A DNA stretch of 34,697 nucleotides from Algisphaera sp039180025 (GTDB lineage: Bacteria > Planctomycetota > Phycisphaerae > Phycisphaerales > Phycisphaeraceae): NCBI GenBank assembly GCA_039180025.1, contig JBCDDZ010000030.1, forward strand, positions 1-34,697. Reading direction: 5' to 3'. This document shows, piece after piece, positions 1-8,457 of this stretch. The notes beneath the pieces were generated by a model. The model was not told where the DNA came from and ran no database searches. It saw only the letters and a list, made by a program, of their open reading frames with translations. Made by a program: the position numbers and the translations under genes. The number at the start of each line of letters is the position of its first letter. Position 1 is the stretch's first letter.

Positions 1-151
1 CCACATGGCTTTGCGGGGGCTTTTTTTGGTTTGGTCGTTGTTTTCTTTGGGGTTTCTCCCGGGGGGGCGGGGTTGGGGGGGGGGTCGGGGGGGGGGCCGC
101 GTAAAAAGGCCGGGGGGGGGGGGGGCCGCCGGGACAGAGAAGGGTCTGGGG
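1..151. other. G-tract-rich spacer downstream of tuf
   Basis: This AT-poor stretch contains several uninterrupted runs of 7 to 14 G on the plus strand (about 60-80, 85-102 and 112-126), hence C runs in any transcript reading through from tuf. I see no gene and no clear hairpin terminator. The G strand has the spacing needed for G-quadruplexes. Runs of this length are also prone to sequencing error. Confidence 0.6.
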
Positions 152-1357
152 CTACTCGATGATTTTGGTCACGACGCCGGCGCCGACGGTGCGGCCGCCT
201 TCACGGACGGCGAAGCGGACGCCGTCTTCCATGGCGATGGGCTTCTCGCCCAGGTCGACGTTGATCTTGATGTTGTCGCCGGGCATGGCCATCTCGGCGC
301 CGCCGGTCAGTTCGATCGCACCGGTCACGTCGGTGGTGCGGAAGTAGAACTGCGGCTTGTAGCCGGCGAAAAACGGGCTGGTGCGGCCGCCTTCTTCCTT
401 GGTGAGGATGTAGACCTCGGCTTCAAACTTCTTGTGGGGGGTGATGGTCTTGGGGGCGGCGAGGACCTGGCCACGCTGGACCTGGTCCTTTTCGATGCCG
501 CGCAAGAGGGCCCCGCAGTTGTCGCCGGCGATGGCGGAGTCGAGGGTTTTGTTGAACATCTCGACGCCGGTGACGGTGGTTTCCTGCGTGTCGGCGAGGC
601 CGACGAGTTCGACCTTGTCCCCGACCTTGACCTGGCCGCGTTCGACCCGGCCGGTGGCGACGGTGCCGCGGCCTTTGATGGAGAAGACGTCTTCGATGGA
701 CATCAGGAAGGGCTTGTCGGTTTCGCGTTCGGGTTCGGGGATCCAGGTGTCGATGGCTTCCATCAGGTCGCCGATGCACTTCGACGCGGTTTCGTCGGAG
801 GGGTTCTGGAGCGCGGGGAACGCGGCACCCTTGACGATGGGGGTGTCGGCTTCGAAGTCGTACTTCTCGAGGAGTTCCTGTACTTCGAGTTCGACGAGGT
901 CGAGCAGTTCTTCGTCGTCGACGAGGTCGACTTTGTTGAGGAAGACCACGAGCTTGGGCACGTTCACCTGGCGGGCGAGGAGGACGTGTTCTTTGGTTTG
1001 GGGCATGGGGCCGTCGGCGGCGGAGACGACGAGGATGCCGCCGTCCATCTGAGCGGCGCCGGTGATCATGTTCTTGACGAAGTCGGCGTGGCCGGGGCAG
1101 TCGACGTGGGCGTAGTGGCGGTTCTCGGTTTCGTATTCGACGTGCGAGGTCGAGATGGTGACGATCTTGGTCGCGTCGCGGCGGCCGTCGGAGGCCGAGG
1201 CCTTGGCGACTTCGTCGTAGGGGACGTGGTCGGCGAGGCCCTTCGCGCCCTGGACCGCAGTGATGGCGGCGGTCAGCGTGGTCTTGCCGTGGTCGACGTG
1301 GCCGATCGTGCCGACGTTGACGTGCGGTTTGGTCCGTTCAAAAACACCCTTAGCCAT
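152..1357 (-). CDS. tuf: Translation elongation factor Tu
   Basis: EF-Tu is the cytoplasmic GTPase that delivers aminoacyl-tRNA to the ribosomal A site. The 401-residue product has the normal family length. The P-loop GHVDHGKT is at residues 19-26, followed by the DCPGHADF switch II motif and the NKVD guanine-binding motif, then the two beta-barrel domains. The ATG at 1357 is chosen because GGAGAG lies 8 nt upstream; the in-frame TTG two codons earlier is too close to that site. tRNA-Thr lies directly upstream on the same strand, a conserved bacterial tRNA-tuf arrangement, so the two are probably co-transcribed. No other translation gene of the usual tuf neighbourhood is visible before the window edge. 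Confidence 0.98.
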   Translation of the reverse strand: MAKGVFERTKPHVNVGTIGHVDHGKTTLTAAITAVQGAKGLADHVPYDEVAKASASDGRRDATKIVTISTSHVEYETENRHYAHVDCPGHADFVKNMITGAAQMDGGILVVSAADGPMPQTKEHVLLARQVNVPKLVVFLNKVDLVDDEELLDLVELEVQELLEKYDFEADTPIVKGAAFPALQNPSDETASKCIGDLMEAIDTWIPEPERETDKPFLMSIEDVFSIKGRGTVATGRVERGQVKVGDKVELVGLADTQETTVTGVEMFNKTLDSAIAGDNCGALLRGIEKDQVQRGQVLAAPKTITPHKKFEAEVYILTKEEGGRTSPFFAGYKPQFYFRTTDVTGAIELTGGAEMAMPGDNIKINVDLGEKPIAMEDGVRFAVREGGRTVGAGVVTKIIE

Positions 1358-1535
1358 GGTCAATACTCTCCGTGGTTCTGTGGTCAGCGACCACGCGTTT
1401 AATTCGAGGTAGCGTTTTGTTGACGCCGTCGAAGCCGTTTTTCTGATGCGGTCGGGCCTGGCTACGCCGCCAGCCGTCGGTCATCGCAGATTCGGAATTT
1501 TGCAATCGTAAAAATAAAACTCGAAAACTTCAAAG

Positions 1536-1608
1536 AGCCACCCAGGGGACTTGAACCCCCGACCTCACCCTTACCAAGGGTGTGCTCTACCAACTGAGCT
1601 AGGGTGGC
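1536..1608 (-). tRNA. tRNA-Thr (anticodon GGU)
   Basis: A 73-nt cloverleaf is read on the minus strand. The acceptor arms GCCACCC/GGGTGGC pair perfectly. The anticodon arm CACCC / GGGTG encloses the GGT anticodon, and the T arm carries GGTTCAAGTCC. The discriminator base is T and the 3' CCA is not encoded. It lies 178 nt upstream of tuf on the same strand and probably shares its transcript. A TAGGAT box (minus strand, 1633-1628), part of the 1621-1637 palindrome, is a possible -10 element about 13 nt before the predicted transcript start. Confidence 0.97.
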
Positions 1609-2216
1609 GTGTCCGGCGGTGCCTTAGATCCTAAGGCGGGGTGCCGGGCGTGGGGCCCGGGCATTGGTAAGCGCCCGGACACGACGCGGCCCGGACAGGC
1701 CTGCGAATTATTTAGTTGTCTCGGCCCCGATCGGGGGGGCCGGGGCAGGCATCGGGGCTGCCGTCCGATTCTGCGCTATCCACCACGGCCGGAACCGCCA
1801 CGGGCGACGCAATGTAGCGGAGCAGCCGCGGAACACCAACCGAAAACGGGCAAGCCCTGATTTACTCGGCGTTTGGCCCTGTGGGGCGATCCCCAGCAGG
1901 CTTCGCTCCGCAATCGTGACGAACGACAAGCCCGCTCGATCTTGCCGGGGCATGATCGAACCCGCCAAAGTACTCGCGGCGTATCCCCAAGTCAAACCCG
2001 GCTGGGCGGCGGCAAAAACGTAGCGACTCCGCCGCGGCCTGCTTCTCACAAAGACCGTGGACCCCGCGACCCGCTTAAAGACACCGGCGACCGGAAATCT
2101 GATCGAAAAGGTTGATTCGAAGTGCCAATCAGGTGACACTTTGATGTCAATATTCCCGACGATCCGTGTTCATTCAGACCATTGAAATCCGTGTCGCCAC
2201 GGTGGGCCGAGCCGAT
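1609..2216. other. Spacer without a supportable gene
   Basis: About 600 bp separate tRNA-Thr from the PEP-CTERM gene. It contains a 17-bp palindrome (1621-1637, arms GCCTTAG/CTAAGGC) that overlaps a possible tRNA promoter. Open frames here on both strands lack ribosome-binding sites, have Arg/Pro/Ser-rich content typical of chance frames in GC-rich DNA, and overlap each other. I assign no gene. Confidence 0.5.
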
Positions 2217-3017
2217 ATGCGCCGCTTTTTATACCTAGCGATGGCGGGGCTGAGTTTCGTCGCCGCGTCCAGCGCGACGGGCGGGCCTTTCATCAGCGAG
2301 ATTTTCCTCCCCGGCGGCGGGGCGACGGGGGTCGAAGTAGACGGGCTCGATCAGACGGAGACCACCCTGCTGGTTCTGGATGCGTCGGTAGGCCAAGCGT
2401 ACCGGGTCCGGCGGTCGCACCGGGTGGGGGTGGCGCCGGTGAGCGTCGCGCCGCTGGCCACCGCGGTCGTGGCGGAGCCGGGGTGGACCTCGGGGCAGGG
2501 CGTGTCGCCGCAAGGGTTGAACGTCATTGATGCCGGGCTCCGGGGGCTGCCCCTGGACCGAGCGACGGCGTTGGTGCTGGTGCAGGGGCAGACGTCGATC
2601 GAGTCAGGCGTCACGCTGGGGAACCCCTCGGTAGCGTCGGGGCTGCTGGGCTCGGGCACGATCGTGGACTGGATCACGCTGGTGCCCGGCCGCGGCGAAC
2701 CGATGTTCGAGGCGTTGTCGCTGAATGCGCAGCAGACGCTGGGGGTGGTCGACCTGCCGCGGCCAGCAACGGCGTTGGACGACGCCGAGGTGGTGGCTCG
2801 GCCGATCTTCCCGGACGGGCCGCGGCACGAAAACCTGGTGCTCGGCCACGGCGGCGTGCTCCACGCCCAGACCTACGGCTGGGCGGATTTCAGGATCAGC
2901 CCCGGTCTGCCCAACCCGCCGACCCACGCCCCCGAGCCCGGCTCCGGGTTGGCCTTGGCCGGATTGGCTTTCTTGTTCGCACACCGGGCACGACACGGCC
3001 GATCAGACGGCGTATGA
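2217..3017 (+). CDS. PEP-CTERM sorting-domain exported protein
   Basis: This is a 266-residue exported protein of unknown function. Residues 1-22 form a signal peptide (MRRFLYLAMAGLSFVAASSA). The C-terminus has the PEP-CTERM pattern: Pro-Glu-Pro, a hydrophobic segment (GLALAGLAFLFA), then a basic tail (HRARHGR). In that family the tail is recognised and cleaved by a membrane exosortase. The first mature residues (ISEIFLPGG...VEVDGL) loosely recall lamin-tail-domain beta strands, which is only a weak resemblance. The ATG at 2217 is preferred over an earlier in-frame start because the signal peptide begins there. No exosortase gene is in the window. Confidence 0.75.
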   Translation: MRRFLYLAMAGLSFVAASSATGGPFISEIFLPGGGATGVEVDGLDQTETTLLVLDASVGQAYRVRRSHRVGVAPVSVAPLATAVVAEPGWTSGQGVSPQGLNVIDAGLRGLPLDRATALVLVQGQTSIESGVTLGNPSVASGLLGSGTIVDWITLVPGRGEPMFEALSLNAQQTLGVVDLPRPATALDDAEVVARPIFPDGPRHENLVLGHGGVLHAQTYGWADFRISPGLPNPPTHAPEPGSGLALAGLAFLFAHRARHGRSDGV

Positions 3018-3044
3018 TGCATTTGTCGTCTAGGGCCCTTTTGC

Positions 3045-3350
3045 ATGAACCCCTCTACCCCCGCTCCATCGTCGCAGGCCGACCAAGCCCTTTCCGCCCA
3101 ACCGGACGCCGCGCCGGCGGAAGATCTGCTCGCCCGGGTTCAGGCGGTCATCGAGCGTATCCGCCCGGCGGTCCAGTCCGACGGCGGCGACGTCGAACTC
3201 GTGGAAGTCAACGACCAGGGGGTCGCCCTCATCCGGCTACACGGTGCTTGTATCGGCTGCCCATCGAGCAAGATGACCCTCCACATGGGGATCGAACGCA
3301 ACCTCCGCGAGCGTATCCCCGAAATTACCGGCGTCGAACAGGTCCACTGA
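3045..3350 (+). CDS. NifU-like Fe-S scaffold (Nfu C-terminal domain)
   Basis: The 101-residue protein is a single NifU C-terminal domain after a disordered Ala/Pro-rich leader (residues 1-25). Helix ARVQAVIERIRPAVQSDGGDVELV leads into the cluster-binding motif C69-I-G-C72 within GACIGCPSSKMTL. Nfu proteins carry or assemble Fe-S clusters for delivery to apo-proteins in the cytoplasm. The gene lies 27 bp after the PEP-CTERM gene, and a TATGAT box (3013-3018) overlaps that gene's stop, suggesting a separate promoter with a short leader. No other Fe-S assembly gene is adjacent. Confidence 0.92.
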   Translation: MNPSTPAPSSQADQALSAQPDAAPAEDLLARVQAVIERIRPAVQSDGGDVELVEVNDQGVALIRLHGACIGCPSSKMTLHMGIERNLRERIPEITGVEQVH

Positions 3351-3510
3351 ATCCGTATCCCGTCCAGACCCAGGTTTCTCGCGGCGGACACGGCCCTTCG
3401 GGCTCGCTAGGATCGGCCGGGAGGACGCAATCCGCTTGGGTTGCGTTATGGTATAGCGTCACACGCTGGCCGGACGCCCCGCGTGCTCCGCCCGACAGGA
3501 GGTCTTTCGC

Positions 3511-3723
3511 ATGCTCGCTCTTACCCGTCGCGTCGGAGACGAAGTCGTCATCGGCGATCCGAAAAACCCGCTGGGGGTCATCCGCGTGGTGGACATCCAC
3601 GGAGACAAGGTCCGGCTGGCATTCGACTTCCCCCGCGAAGTGGACATTAACCGCAAAGAACTTGCCGAGAAGAAACTCCAGGCGGAGGCGGACGCGAAAC
3701 CCAACGGCCAAGAGTCTGACTAA
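3511..3723 (+). CDS. csrA: Carbon storage regulator CsrA
   Basis: CsrA is a small homodimeric RNA-binding protein that blocks or stabilises mRNAs by binding GGA motifs. The 70-residue product starts MLALTRRVGDEVVIG and continues with I.VV.I.G.KVRLAF..P.EV.I.R.E, matching the five beta strands and helix of the family. The C-terminal tail is Lys/Glu/Asp-rich and slightly longer than the E. coli protein. A strong AGGAGGT ribosome-binding site ends 7 nt before the ATG, which fixes the start. No flagellar genes are adjacent, unlike many csrA loci. Confidence 0.95.
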   Translation: MLALTRRVGDEVVIGDPKNPLGVIRVVDIHGDKVRLAFDFPREVDINRKELAEKKLQAEADAKPNGQESD

Positions 3724-3840
3724 CTGCCCCCACCGCCCCGAACGCCGCCGCTGTATTCCCGTCCGTCCACAACTTTGCCCGGACGGCGGCGGACCTCCAG
3801 CGGTTGTTCAACGGCCGGCTCGCACACCACGAGCGACTCC

Positions 3841-4830
3841 CTAAAAATGCCGGCCCCACAAAACGCCCAGGCGCTCAACCTCCCGGGGATCGAGCTGCGC
3901 TTTGTCGGACCAGATCCCCAGGGCCAGGGCGTCGTGAGCCGGGCTGGGGTTCTCGCGGAGGATGGTCAGGTCGCGGAGGGCGGCCTTGATGAGTGCGAGG
4001 TTCGCGGCGGTGGCCTTGTGGAGGTTGCCGATGATTTCTTCGAGCAGGCTCATGCCCTCTTCCGCCGAGGGGGCCGGCCCGGCTTCCAACGGGTGGGCCG
4101 GGGGCTGCTCGGCCGAGGGTTCGGGGGAGGATTCCGATTCCGGAGCATGTTTCGACGCCCGGGGTTTCCAGGAATCGTAATCGGTGGGCATGGCGATCAA
4201 GGCGTAGGCGATCTCGGCCTCACGGGCGAGGCGGGCCTCGGGCATCGCGGTCATGCCGATCAGGTCGCCGCCGAGTTGGCGGTGCCAGGCGGACTCGGCC
4301 CGGGTCGAAAAGGCCGGCCCTTCCATACAGACGTAGGTCCCGCGGTCGTGGACGACGGTGTTCGCCCCGTGGGGGGGCTCGGCACGCTCGGCCGCGGCGA
4401 GGAGCCAACGCCGCATGACCGGACAGAACGGCTCGCTGAACTCGACGTGGACCGCGGCGTCTTCGTAAAACGTATTCGCCCGCCGGGTCGTCTTGTCGAC
4501 CACCTGATCCACCACGACCAACTCGCCGGGGTGGATCCCTTCGCGCAGCGACCCGGTCGCGCCGCTGGCCAAAAGATGGGTCACGCCCAGCGACTTCATG
4601 GCGTATATATTCGCGCGGTACGGCACGGCCGTGGGGTTGAGCAAATGCCCCGGGCCGTGCCGCTGGAGCAGACAGACCTCCACGCCGGACCAGTCCACGA
4701 CGGTGATCGGCCCGCTGGGCCGGCCGAACGGCGTATCGACCTCATGCACCGCGGCCCGGGCCTCCGTGGCAAAGGTGTCGCCCAGCCCGCTGCCGCCGAT
4801 GATCCCGATGGTGAGGGTTTGCTTCGCCAT
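3841..4830 (-). CDS. mtnP: S-methyl-5'-thioadenosine phosphorylase (MTAP/PNP family)
   Basis: The enzyme cleaves methylthioadenosine with phosphate to adenine and methylthioribose-1-phosphate in methionine salvage. The 329-residue protein has the phosphate loop GGSGLGD (12-18), RHG, NPTAVPYRANI, the ASGATGSL segment, CMEGPAFSTRAES and GMTAMPEA. The base-specificity motif PTDYDSW (215-221) has the Asp pair expected for 6-aminopurines. An unusual Glu/Pro/Ala/Ser-rich insertion occupies about residues 226-258, between the base-binding loop and the last helices; such proteins are usually 260-300 residues. A TAGGAT box at 4844-4839 lies 8 nt before the ATG, so the mRNA may be nearly leaderless. 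Confidence 0.93.
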   Translation of the reverse strand: MAKQTLTIGIIGGSGLGDTFATEARAAVHEVDTPFGRPSGPITVVDWSGVEVCLLQRHGPGHLLNPTAVPYRANIYAMKSLGVTHLLASGATGSLREGIHPGELVVVDQVVDKTTRRANTFYEDAAVHVEFSEPFCPVMRRWLLAAAERAEPPHGANTVVHDRGTYVCMEGPAFSTRAESAWHRQLGGDLIGMTAMPEARLAREAEIAYALIAMPTDYDSWKPRASKHAPESESSPEPSAEQPPAHPLEAGPAPSAEEGMSLLEEIIGNLHKATAANLALIKAALRDLTILRENPSPAHDALALGIWSDKAQLDPREVERLGVLWGRHF

Positions 4831-5045
4831 AGACGAATATCCTACACCCCGGTCCGCGGCCGCGGCGTGCCTAGTGTTAGGCAGGTGGGTCCGCAGGGGG
4901 CTGTGCCCGCCGCCGGGCGTTGCGGAGCCGACCCGGCCGCGATCCGTGACGATTCCCCGGGTCCCGGGGAACCGGGCGGTTATGCTAAGGAAGAACGATC
5001 GGCCGCTGGCCGGACGAAAACGCTTTGACGAGAAAGGTCGCGCCC

Positions 5046-5591
5046 GTGGAAAGTAGTGCGTTTCGTGAGTTGGCTCTGGCCGAGATGGATTCGCTCTACC
5101 GCATGGCCATGCACCTGACCCGCCACCCCGACGAGGCGTCGGACCTGGTCCAGGAAACCTATCTCAAGGCCTTTAAAAATGAAACCAAGTTCGAGCTGCG
5201 CGACCGAGGCATTCGGCCGTGGCTGTTCAAAATCCTGCACAACTGCTTCTACACCCGATATCAGAAAAAGAAACGCGAACCGACCCTGCCCGACGAGATG
5301 ATCCAGTCCAGCGTGGCCAGCGAGATCGACCAGCCCCCGCCGGCGTGGGACCTGGAGCACCTCGACTGGGAGCAGGTCGACGACCGGCTCAAGCACGCCA
5401 TCGACGAGCTGCCCGAACACTACCGCGAGGTGCTGCTGCTCTGGGCGGTCGAAGGCCTAAAGTACCGTGAGGTCGCGGAAGTGCTGGACGTGCCGCTGGG
5501 CACGGTGATGAGCCGGCTGTACCGGGCCCGGAGCGTCCTGAGCGAGAAATTGGCGGGGTTGGCGGCCGAGCAAGGAATCTCCGTAGGTTAG
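5046..5591 (+). CDS. ECF-family RNA polymerase sigma factor
   Basis: This is a 181-residue two-domain sigma factor. Region 2 (LYRMAMHLTRHPDEASDLVQETYLKAF) is near the N-terminus and region 4, a helix-turn-helix (ELPEHYREVLLLWAVEGLKYREVAEVLDVPLGTVMSRLYRAR), is near the C-terminus, with a short linker and no region 3, as in ECF factors. The GTG at 5046 is preferred because GAGAAAGG lies 8 nt upstream; a TTG seven codons earlier has no such site. A membrane protein with an anti-sigma-like N-terminus follows 143 bp downstream on the same strand. The pair therefore probably forms an envelope-stress or signal-responsive switch. The inducing signal cannot be read from the sequence. Confidence 0.92.
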   Translation: MESSAFRELALAEMDSLYRMAMHLTRHPDEASDLVQETYLKAFKNETKFELRDRGIRPWLFKILHNCFYTRYQKKKREPTLPDEMIQSSVASEIDQPPPAWDLEHLDWEQVDDRLKHAIDELPEHYREVLLLWAVEGLKYREVAEVLDVPLGTVMSRLYRARSVLSEKLAGLAAEQGISVG

Positions 5592-5734
5592 CGGAATAAA
5601 GTCCGATCCCCGGAAGTTGATCGTTCAGGTAAGGAAGAAGGCTCGACCCCGCGTGTGTCGCCGGGGCCTCTCACGATCGCCACCCCTCTCTCCCTGTTTA
5701 GCGGGCCGTGCATCGGCCTAAGGATTCATCCAAA

Positions 5735-6655
5735 ATGTCACAAGACATGAATCAAAAGAAACTTAGCGAAACGCTCTCCGCCTACGCCGACGGAGAGCTC
5801 GACCTCCGGGAAAGCCGGCAGGCCCTCGATCTGCTCGCGGAAGACCCCGCCCACGCCAAGCGGGTGCTCCACCAGCAGCAGCTCAAGCAGGCCTGCTCGC
5901 GGGCCATGGACCGCCCCGAAATGAAATGTCCCGACGAACTGCGTGACCAGCTCCGGGCTCTGGCCGACGACACGCCCCGGCTGGCCGGCTCGATCGGGGA
6001 CACCGGGTCCGCCCCGGAAACGGCGCCCCCTGCGGAAGCCGCTCCCGCTTACGACGCCGCCCACGGCCGGCCCGTGCTCGCCACCCTCGGCCGGTGGGCC
6101 GCGCCCCTCGCGGCCGCGGCCGCGCTCTTCCTCGTCGCGACCGTGGGGCTCAATCTCTACCACGCCAACCGGTCCAGCGGGTACACCTCGGACGGCCTGA
6201 TCACCGCCAGCCTCGCCCAGAGCTTCGGCGACCGCCACCAGAAATGCAGCCTCGGCAGCGAAGTACCCGCCTCCAGCGAGCTGTTCCCGGGCACCCTCTC
6301 CGAACTCGACCGGACCCTGGCCGAGCAAGTCGGACCGGAAATCGACGGCGCGTCGCTGGACCTCTCGTCGCTGGGCTTCGACTACCAGGTCGCCGGCGTC
6401 TGCCCCCTCCCTGGCCAGGACGCCGTCCACCTGATCTACGAAAACGCCCAAGGCCAGGCCTTGTCGCTCTGGATCAAGGCCTATGACGGCAAGCCCGCGC
6501 TCGACCCCGGCGTCCCCTACTTCCCGCCGTCCGAACACGCCCACCAGCCCATGGTCGTCTGGCGTGAAGGCAACATGGTCTTCTACCTGGTCGGCGACTC
6601 GATGGATGCCGTCAAGCAGGCCCAGCCCAAGATCCGCCTCGCCGTCACTTCGTGA
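5735..6655 (+). CDS. Membrane-anchored anti-sigma factor-like protein
   Basis: The 306-residue protein opens with a short helical module (KLSETLSAYADGELD..E, residues 8-25) typical of anti-sigma factors. It then has a Pro/Ala-rich linker, one transmembrane helix (about 121-141) and an extracytoplasmic domain of about 160 residues. The zinc-finger residues of ZAS-type anti-sigma domains (HxxxCxxC) are not evident, so binding to the sigma factor is inferred from position. The ATG at 5735 is chosen because AAGGA precedes it by 10 nt; a GTG at 5708 has no such site. Two cysteines in the outer domain might form a disulfide. Confidence 0.75.
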   Translation: MSQDMNQKKLSETLSAYADGELDLRESRQALDLLAEDPAHAKRVLHQQQLKQACSRAMDRPEMKCPDELRDQLRALADDTPRLAGSIGDTGSAPETAPPAEAAPAYDAAHGRPVLATLGRWAAPLAAAAALFLVATVGLNLYHANRSSGYTSDGLITASLAQSFGDRHQKCSLGSEVPASSELFPGTLSELDRTLAEQVGPEIDGASLDLSSLGFDYQVAGVCPLPGQDAVHLIYENAQGQALSLWIKAYDGKPALDPGVPYFPPSEHAHQPMVVWREGNMVFYLVGDSMDAVKQAQPKIRLAVTS

Positions 6656-6724
6656 GCAAAGGCTGACTCCGCGAAACTCGGCGATCCGGTTCCTAAATCC
6701 CCGAGGCCGACTTAAACTTCGAGC

Positions 6725-8242
6725 ATGAACCTCATACCGACGCACCGCCGAACTTCGCCGCTCTGTTCCCTCGCTTTTTGGGCCGCGGGGCTGATCGCGG
6801 CAGGGATGACCTTCTCCGCCTCGGCTTGGGCCCAAAATATCAGGGCCGTCTACGCCCAGAACTGCGCCGCCTGCCACGGCGCGAACGCCGAAGGCGGCAG
6901 CGCCCCGTCGATGCTTGACGACCAGTGGGTCACCGACGGCAGCGACAAAGCCCTCTACGACGCGATCCACTACGGCCTCGAAGACCTCGGGATGCCGGCC
7001 TACAAGGGCGGGCTCACCGAAGCCCAGTCCTGGGCCCTGGTCGTCTATATCCGTGAGCTGCGCAACGGCGGGCCCCGCGAGATCACCGACCCCAGCGTGC
7101 CCGACGCCAACGGCGTCTACACCACCGATCACCACCGCTACCGCGTCGAACCCGTCGCCGGAGGGCTCGACCGGCCGTGGGCCATCGACTTCCTACCCGG
7201 CGGCATCGTGCTGGTCACCGAACGCCCCGGTCGGCTGCGCCTGATTGTCGACGGCCGGCTCGTCAAACGACCCGTCGCGGGCACCCCCGAGGTCTGGAAC
7301 CGCGGCCAGGGCGGGCTCCTGGACGTCGCGGTCGACCCCGACTACGCCACCGCCGGCAGCCCCGGCGAAGGCTGGGTCTACCTGTCCTACGCCGAGGTCA
7401 CCGACGACTCGCGCAACCGGCCCCGCGGCAACACCGCCGTCGTCCGCGGCAAGCTCGAACGGCGCGGCGGCCGCTGGCACTGGACCGACGAGCAGACGCT
7501 CTTTACCACCACCGCCCAGCACGCCAGCCCGGCCGGCGTCCACTTCGGCAGCCGATTCGTCTTCGGCGATAACCACACCCTGTTCTTCTCGATCGGCGAC
7601 CGCGGCCAGCAGCCCCGCGTTCAGGAACTCGCCCAGCCCCACGGCAAGGTCCACCGCATCCACACCGACGGGTCGATCCCCGACGACAACCCCTTCGCCC
7701 CCGGAAACCCCGGCGCGGCCGACCACCCCGACGCCATGCCCAGCGTCTGGTCGCTGGGCCACCGCAACCCCCAGGGCCTCGCCGCCCACCCCGTCACCGG
7801 CGAACTCTACGATGTCGAACACGGCCCCCGCGGCGGCGACGAGATCAACCTCGTCCGCAAGGGTGAGAACTACGGCTGGCCCGTCGTGTCCTACTCCATC
7901 AACTACAACCAGACCCCCCGCGGTGACAACCCGCCCTGGCACGAACCCATGGGCTTCGTCGAGCCGCTGCACTATTGGATCCCTTCCCTCGGCCAGTGCG
8001 GCAGCAACTTCTACGTCGGTGACGCGTTCCCCGCCTGGAAACACGACTTCTTCGTTGCCGCCCTCGCCAAGCAGGAGATCCGGCGCGTCCGCTTCGCCGA
8101 CGACGGCGTCACCGTCCTCGAAGACGAGCCGATCTTCCGCGGCCTCGGCCGGGTCCGCGACGTCGTCACCGGGCCCGACGGCGTCCTCTGGGTCGCCACC
8201 GAACAACCCGGCCTGATCCGCCGGCTCGTCCCCGTGGACTAA
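6725..8242 (+). CDS. Secreted cytochrome c / PQQ-type sugar dehydrogenase fusion
   Basis: This is a 505-residue exported redox enzyme. A signal peptide (1-36) ends at AWA. A small class I cytochrome c domain follows, with the haem motif C47-A-A-C50-H51 and a likely Met ligand in GMPAY. The remainder is a six-bladed propeller of the glucose/sorbosone dehydrogenase (Yli-I/soluble GDH) family, with motifs LDRPWAIDFLPGG, TERPGRLR, GLLDVAVDPDY, HFGSRFVFGDN, LGHRNPQGLAAHP and EHGPRGGDEINL. In that family PQQ oxidises aldoses in the periplasm; here electrons would pass to the fused haem. The substrate is unknown. It lies 69 bp after the anti-sigma-like gene and could belong to its regulon. Confidence 0.88.
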   Translation: MNLIPTHRRTSPLCSLAFWAAGLIAAGMTFSASAWAQNIRAVYAQNCAACHGANAEGGSAPSMLDDQWVTDGSDKALYDAIHYGLEDLGMPAYKGGLTEAQSWALVVYIRELRNGGPREITDPSVPDANGVYTTDHHRYRVEPVAGGLDRPWAIDFLPGGIVLVTERPGRLRLIVDGRLVKRPVAGTPEVWNRGQGGLLDVAVDPDYATAGSPGEGWVYLSYAEVTDDSRNRPRGNTAVVRGKLERRGGRWHWTDEQTLFTTTAQHASPAGVHFGSRFVFGDNHTLFFSIGDRGQQPRVQELAQPHGKVHRIHTDGSIPDDNPFAPGNPGAADHPDAMPSVWSLGHRNPQGLAAHPVTGELYDVEHGPRGGDEINLVRKGENYGWPVVSYSINYNQTPRGDNPPWHEPMGFVEPLHYWIPSLGQCGSNFYVGDAFPAWKHDFFVAALAKQEIRRVRFADDGVTVLEDEPIFRGLGRVRDVVTGPDGVLWVATEQPGLIRRLVPVD

Positions 8243-8457
8243 AGCGCACCTCAACTCCACCCGCAACGTTCTGCCAAACAGAAGCCCGCCGACGATCAGG
8301 GATATCGGTGGGCTTGGCCGCGTTAAACGCTACCCCCGGAGCTGGATTACGTTAAGCGGCCCCGCCCGCCACAATTAAAATACACCCGCCAGAATCGAAC
8401 CGAAGGTCCTGACTCCGGGGCAAGGTGCCGCGGCTTTCGTCGGCGTCCCTAAGCCGA
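8243..8457. other. Convergent intergenic region with dispersed repeat copy
   Basis: The region separates two converging genes. It holds one copy of a dispersed repeat (about 8269-8357, core 8304-8333) that recurs at 33618-33707. A short tRNA-T-loop-like string on the minus strand (about 8389-8408) is not accompanied by a cloverleaf. Confidence 0.55.

Noticed and set aside
5..1402. Long plus-strand open frame opposite tuf
   Set aside because: It is the antisense of EF-Tu, Gly/Asp/Val-rich as expected from a GC-rich gene read backward, and has no family resemblance.
1708..2139. 143-codon minus-strand open frame in the tRNA-PEP-CTERM spacer
   Set aside because: No ribosome-binding site, composition typical of chance frames, and overlaps equally long frames on the other strand.
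3760..3790. Hairpin CCGTCCG/CGGACGG between csrA and mtnP as a terminator
   Set aside because: The arms pair, but no T tract follows on either strand, so an intrinsic terminator is not supported.
8389..8410. tRNA-like T-loop string (GGTTCGATTC on the minus strand)
   Set aside because: The flanking sequence does not fold into acceptor, anticodon and T stems; at most a tRNA fragment.
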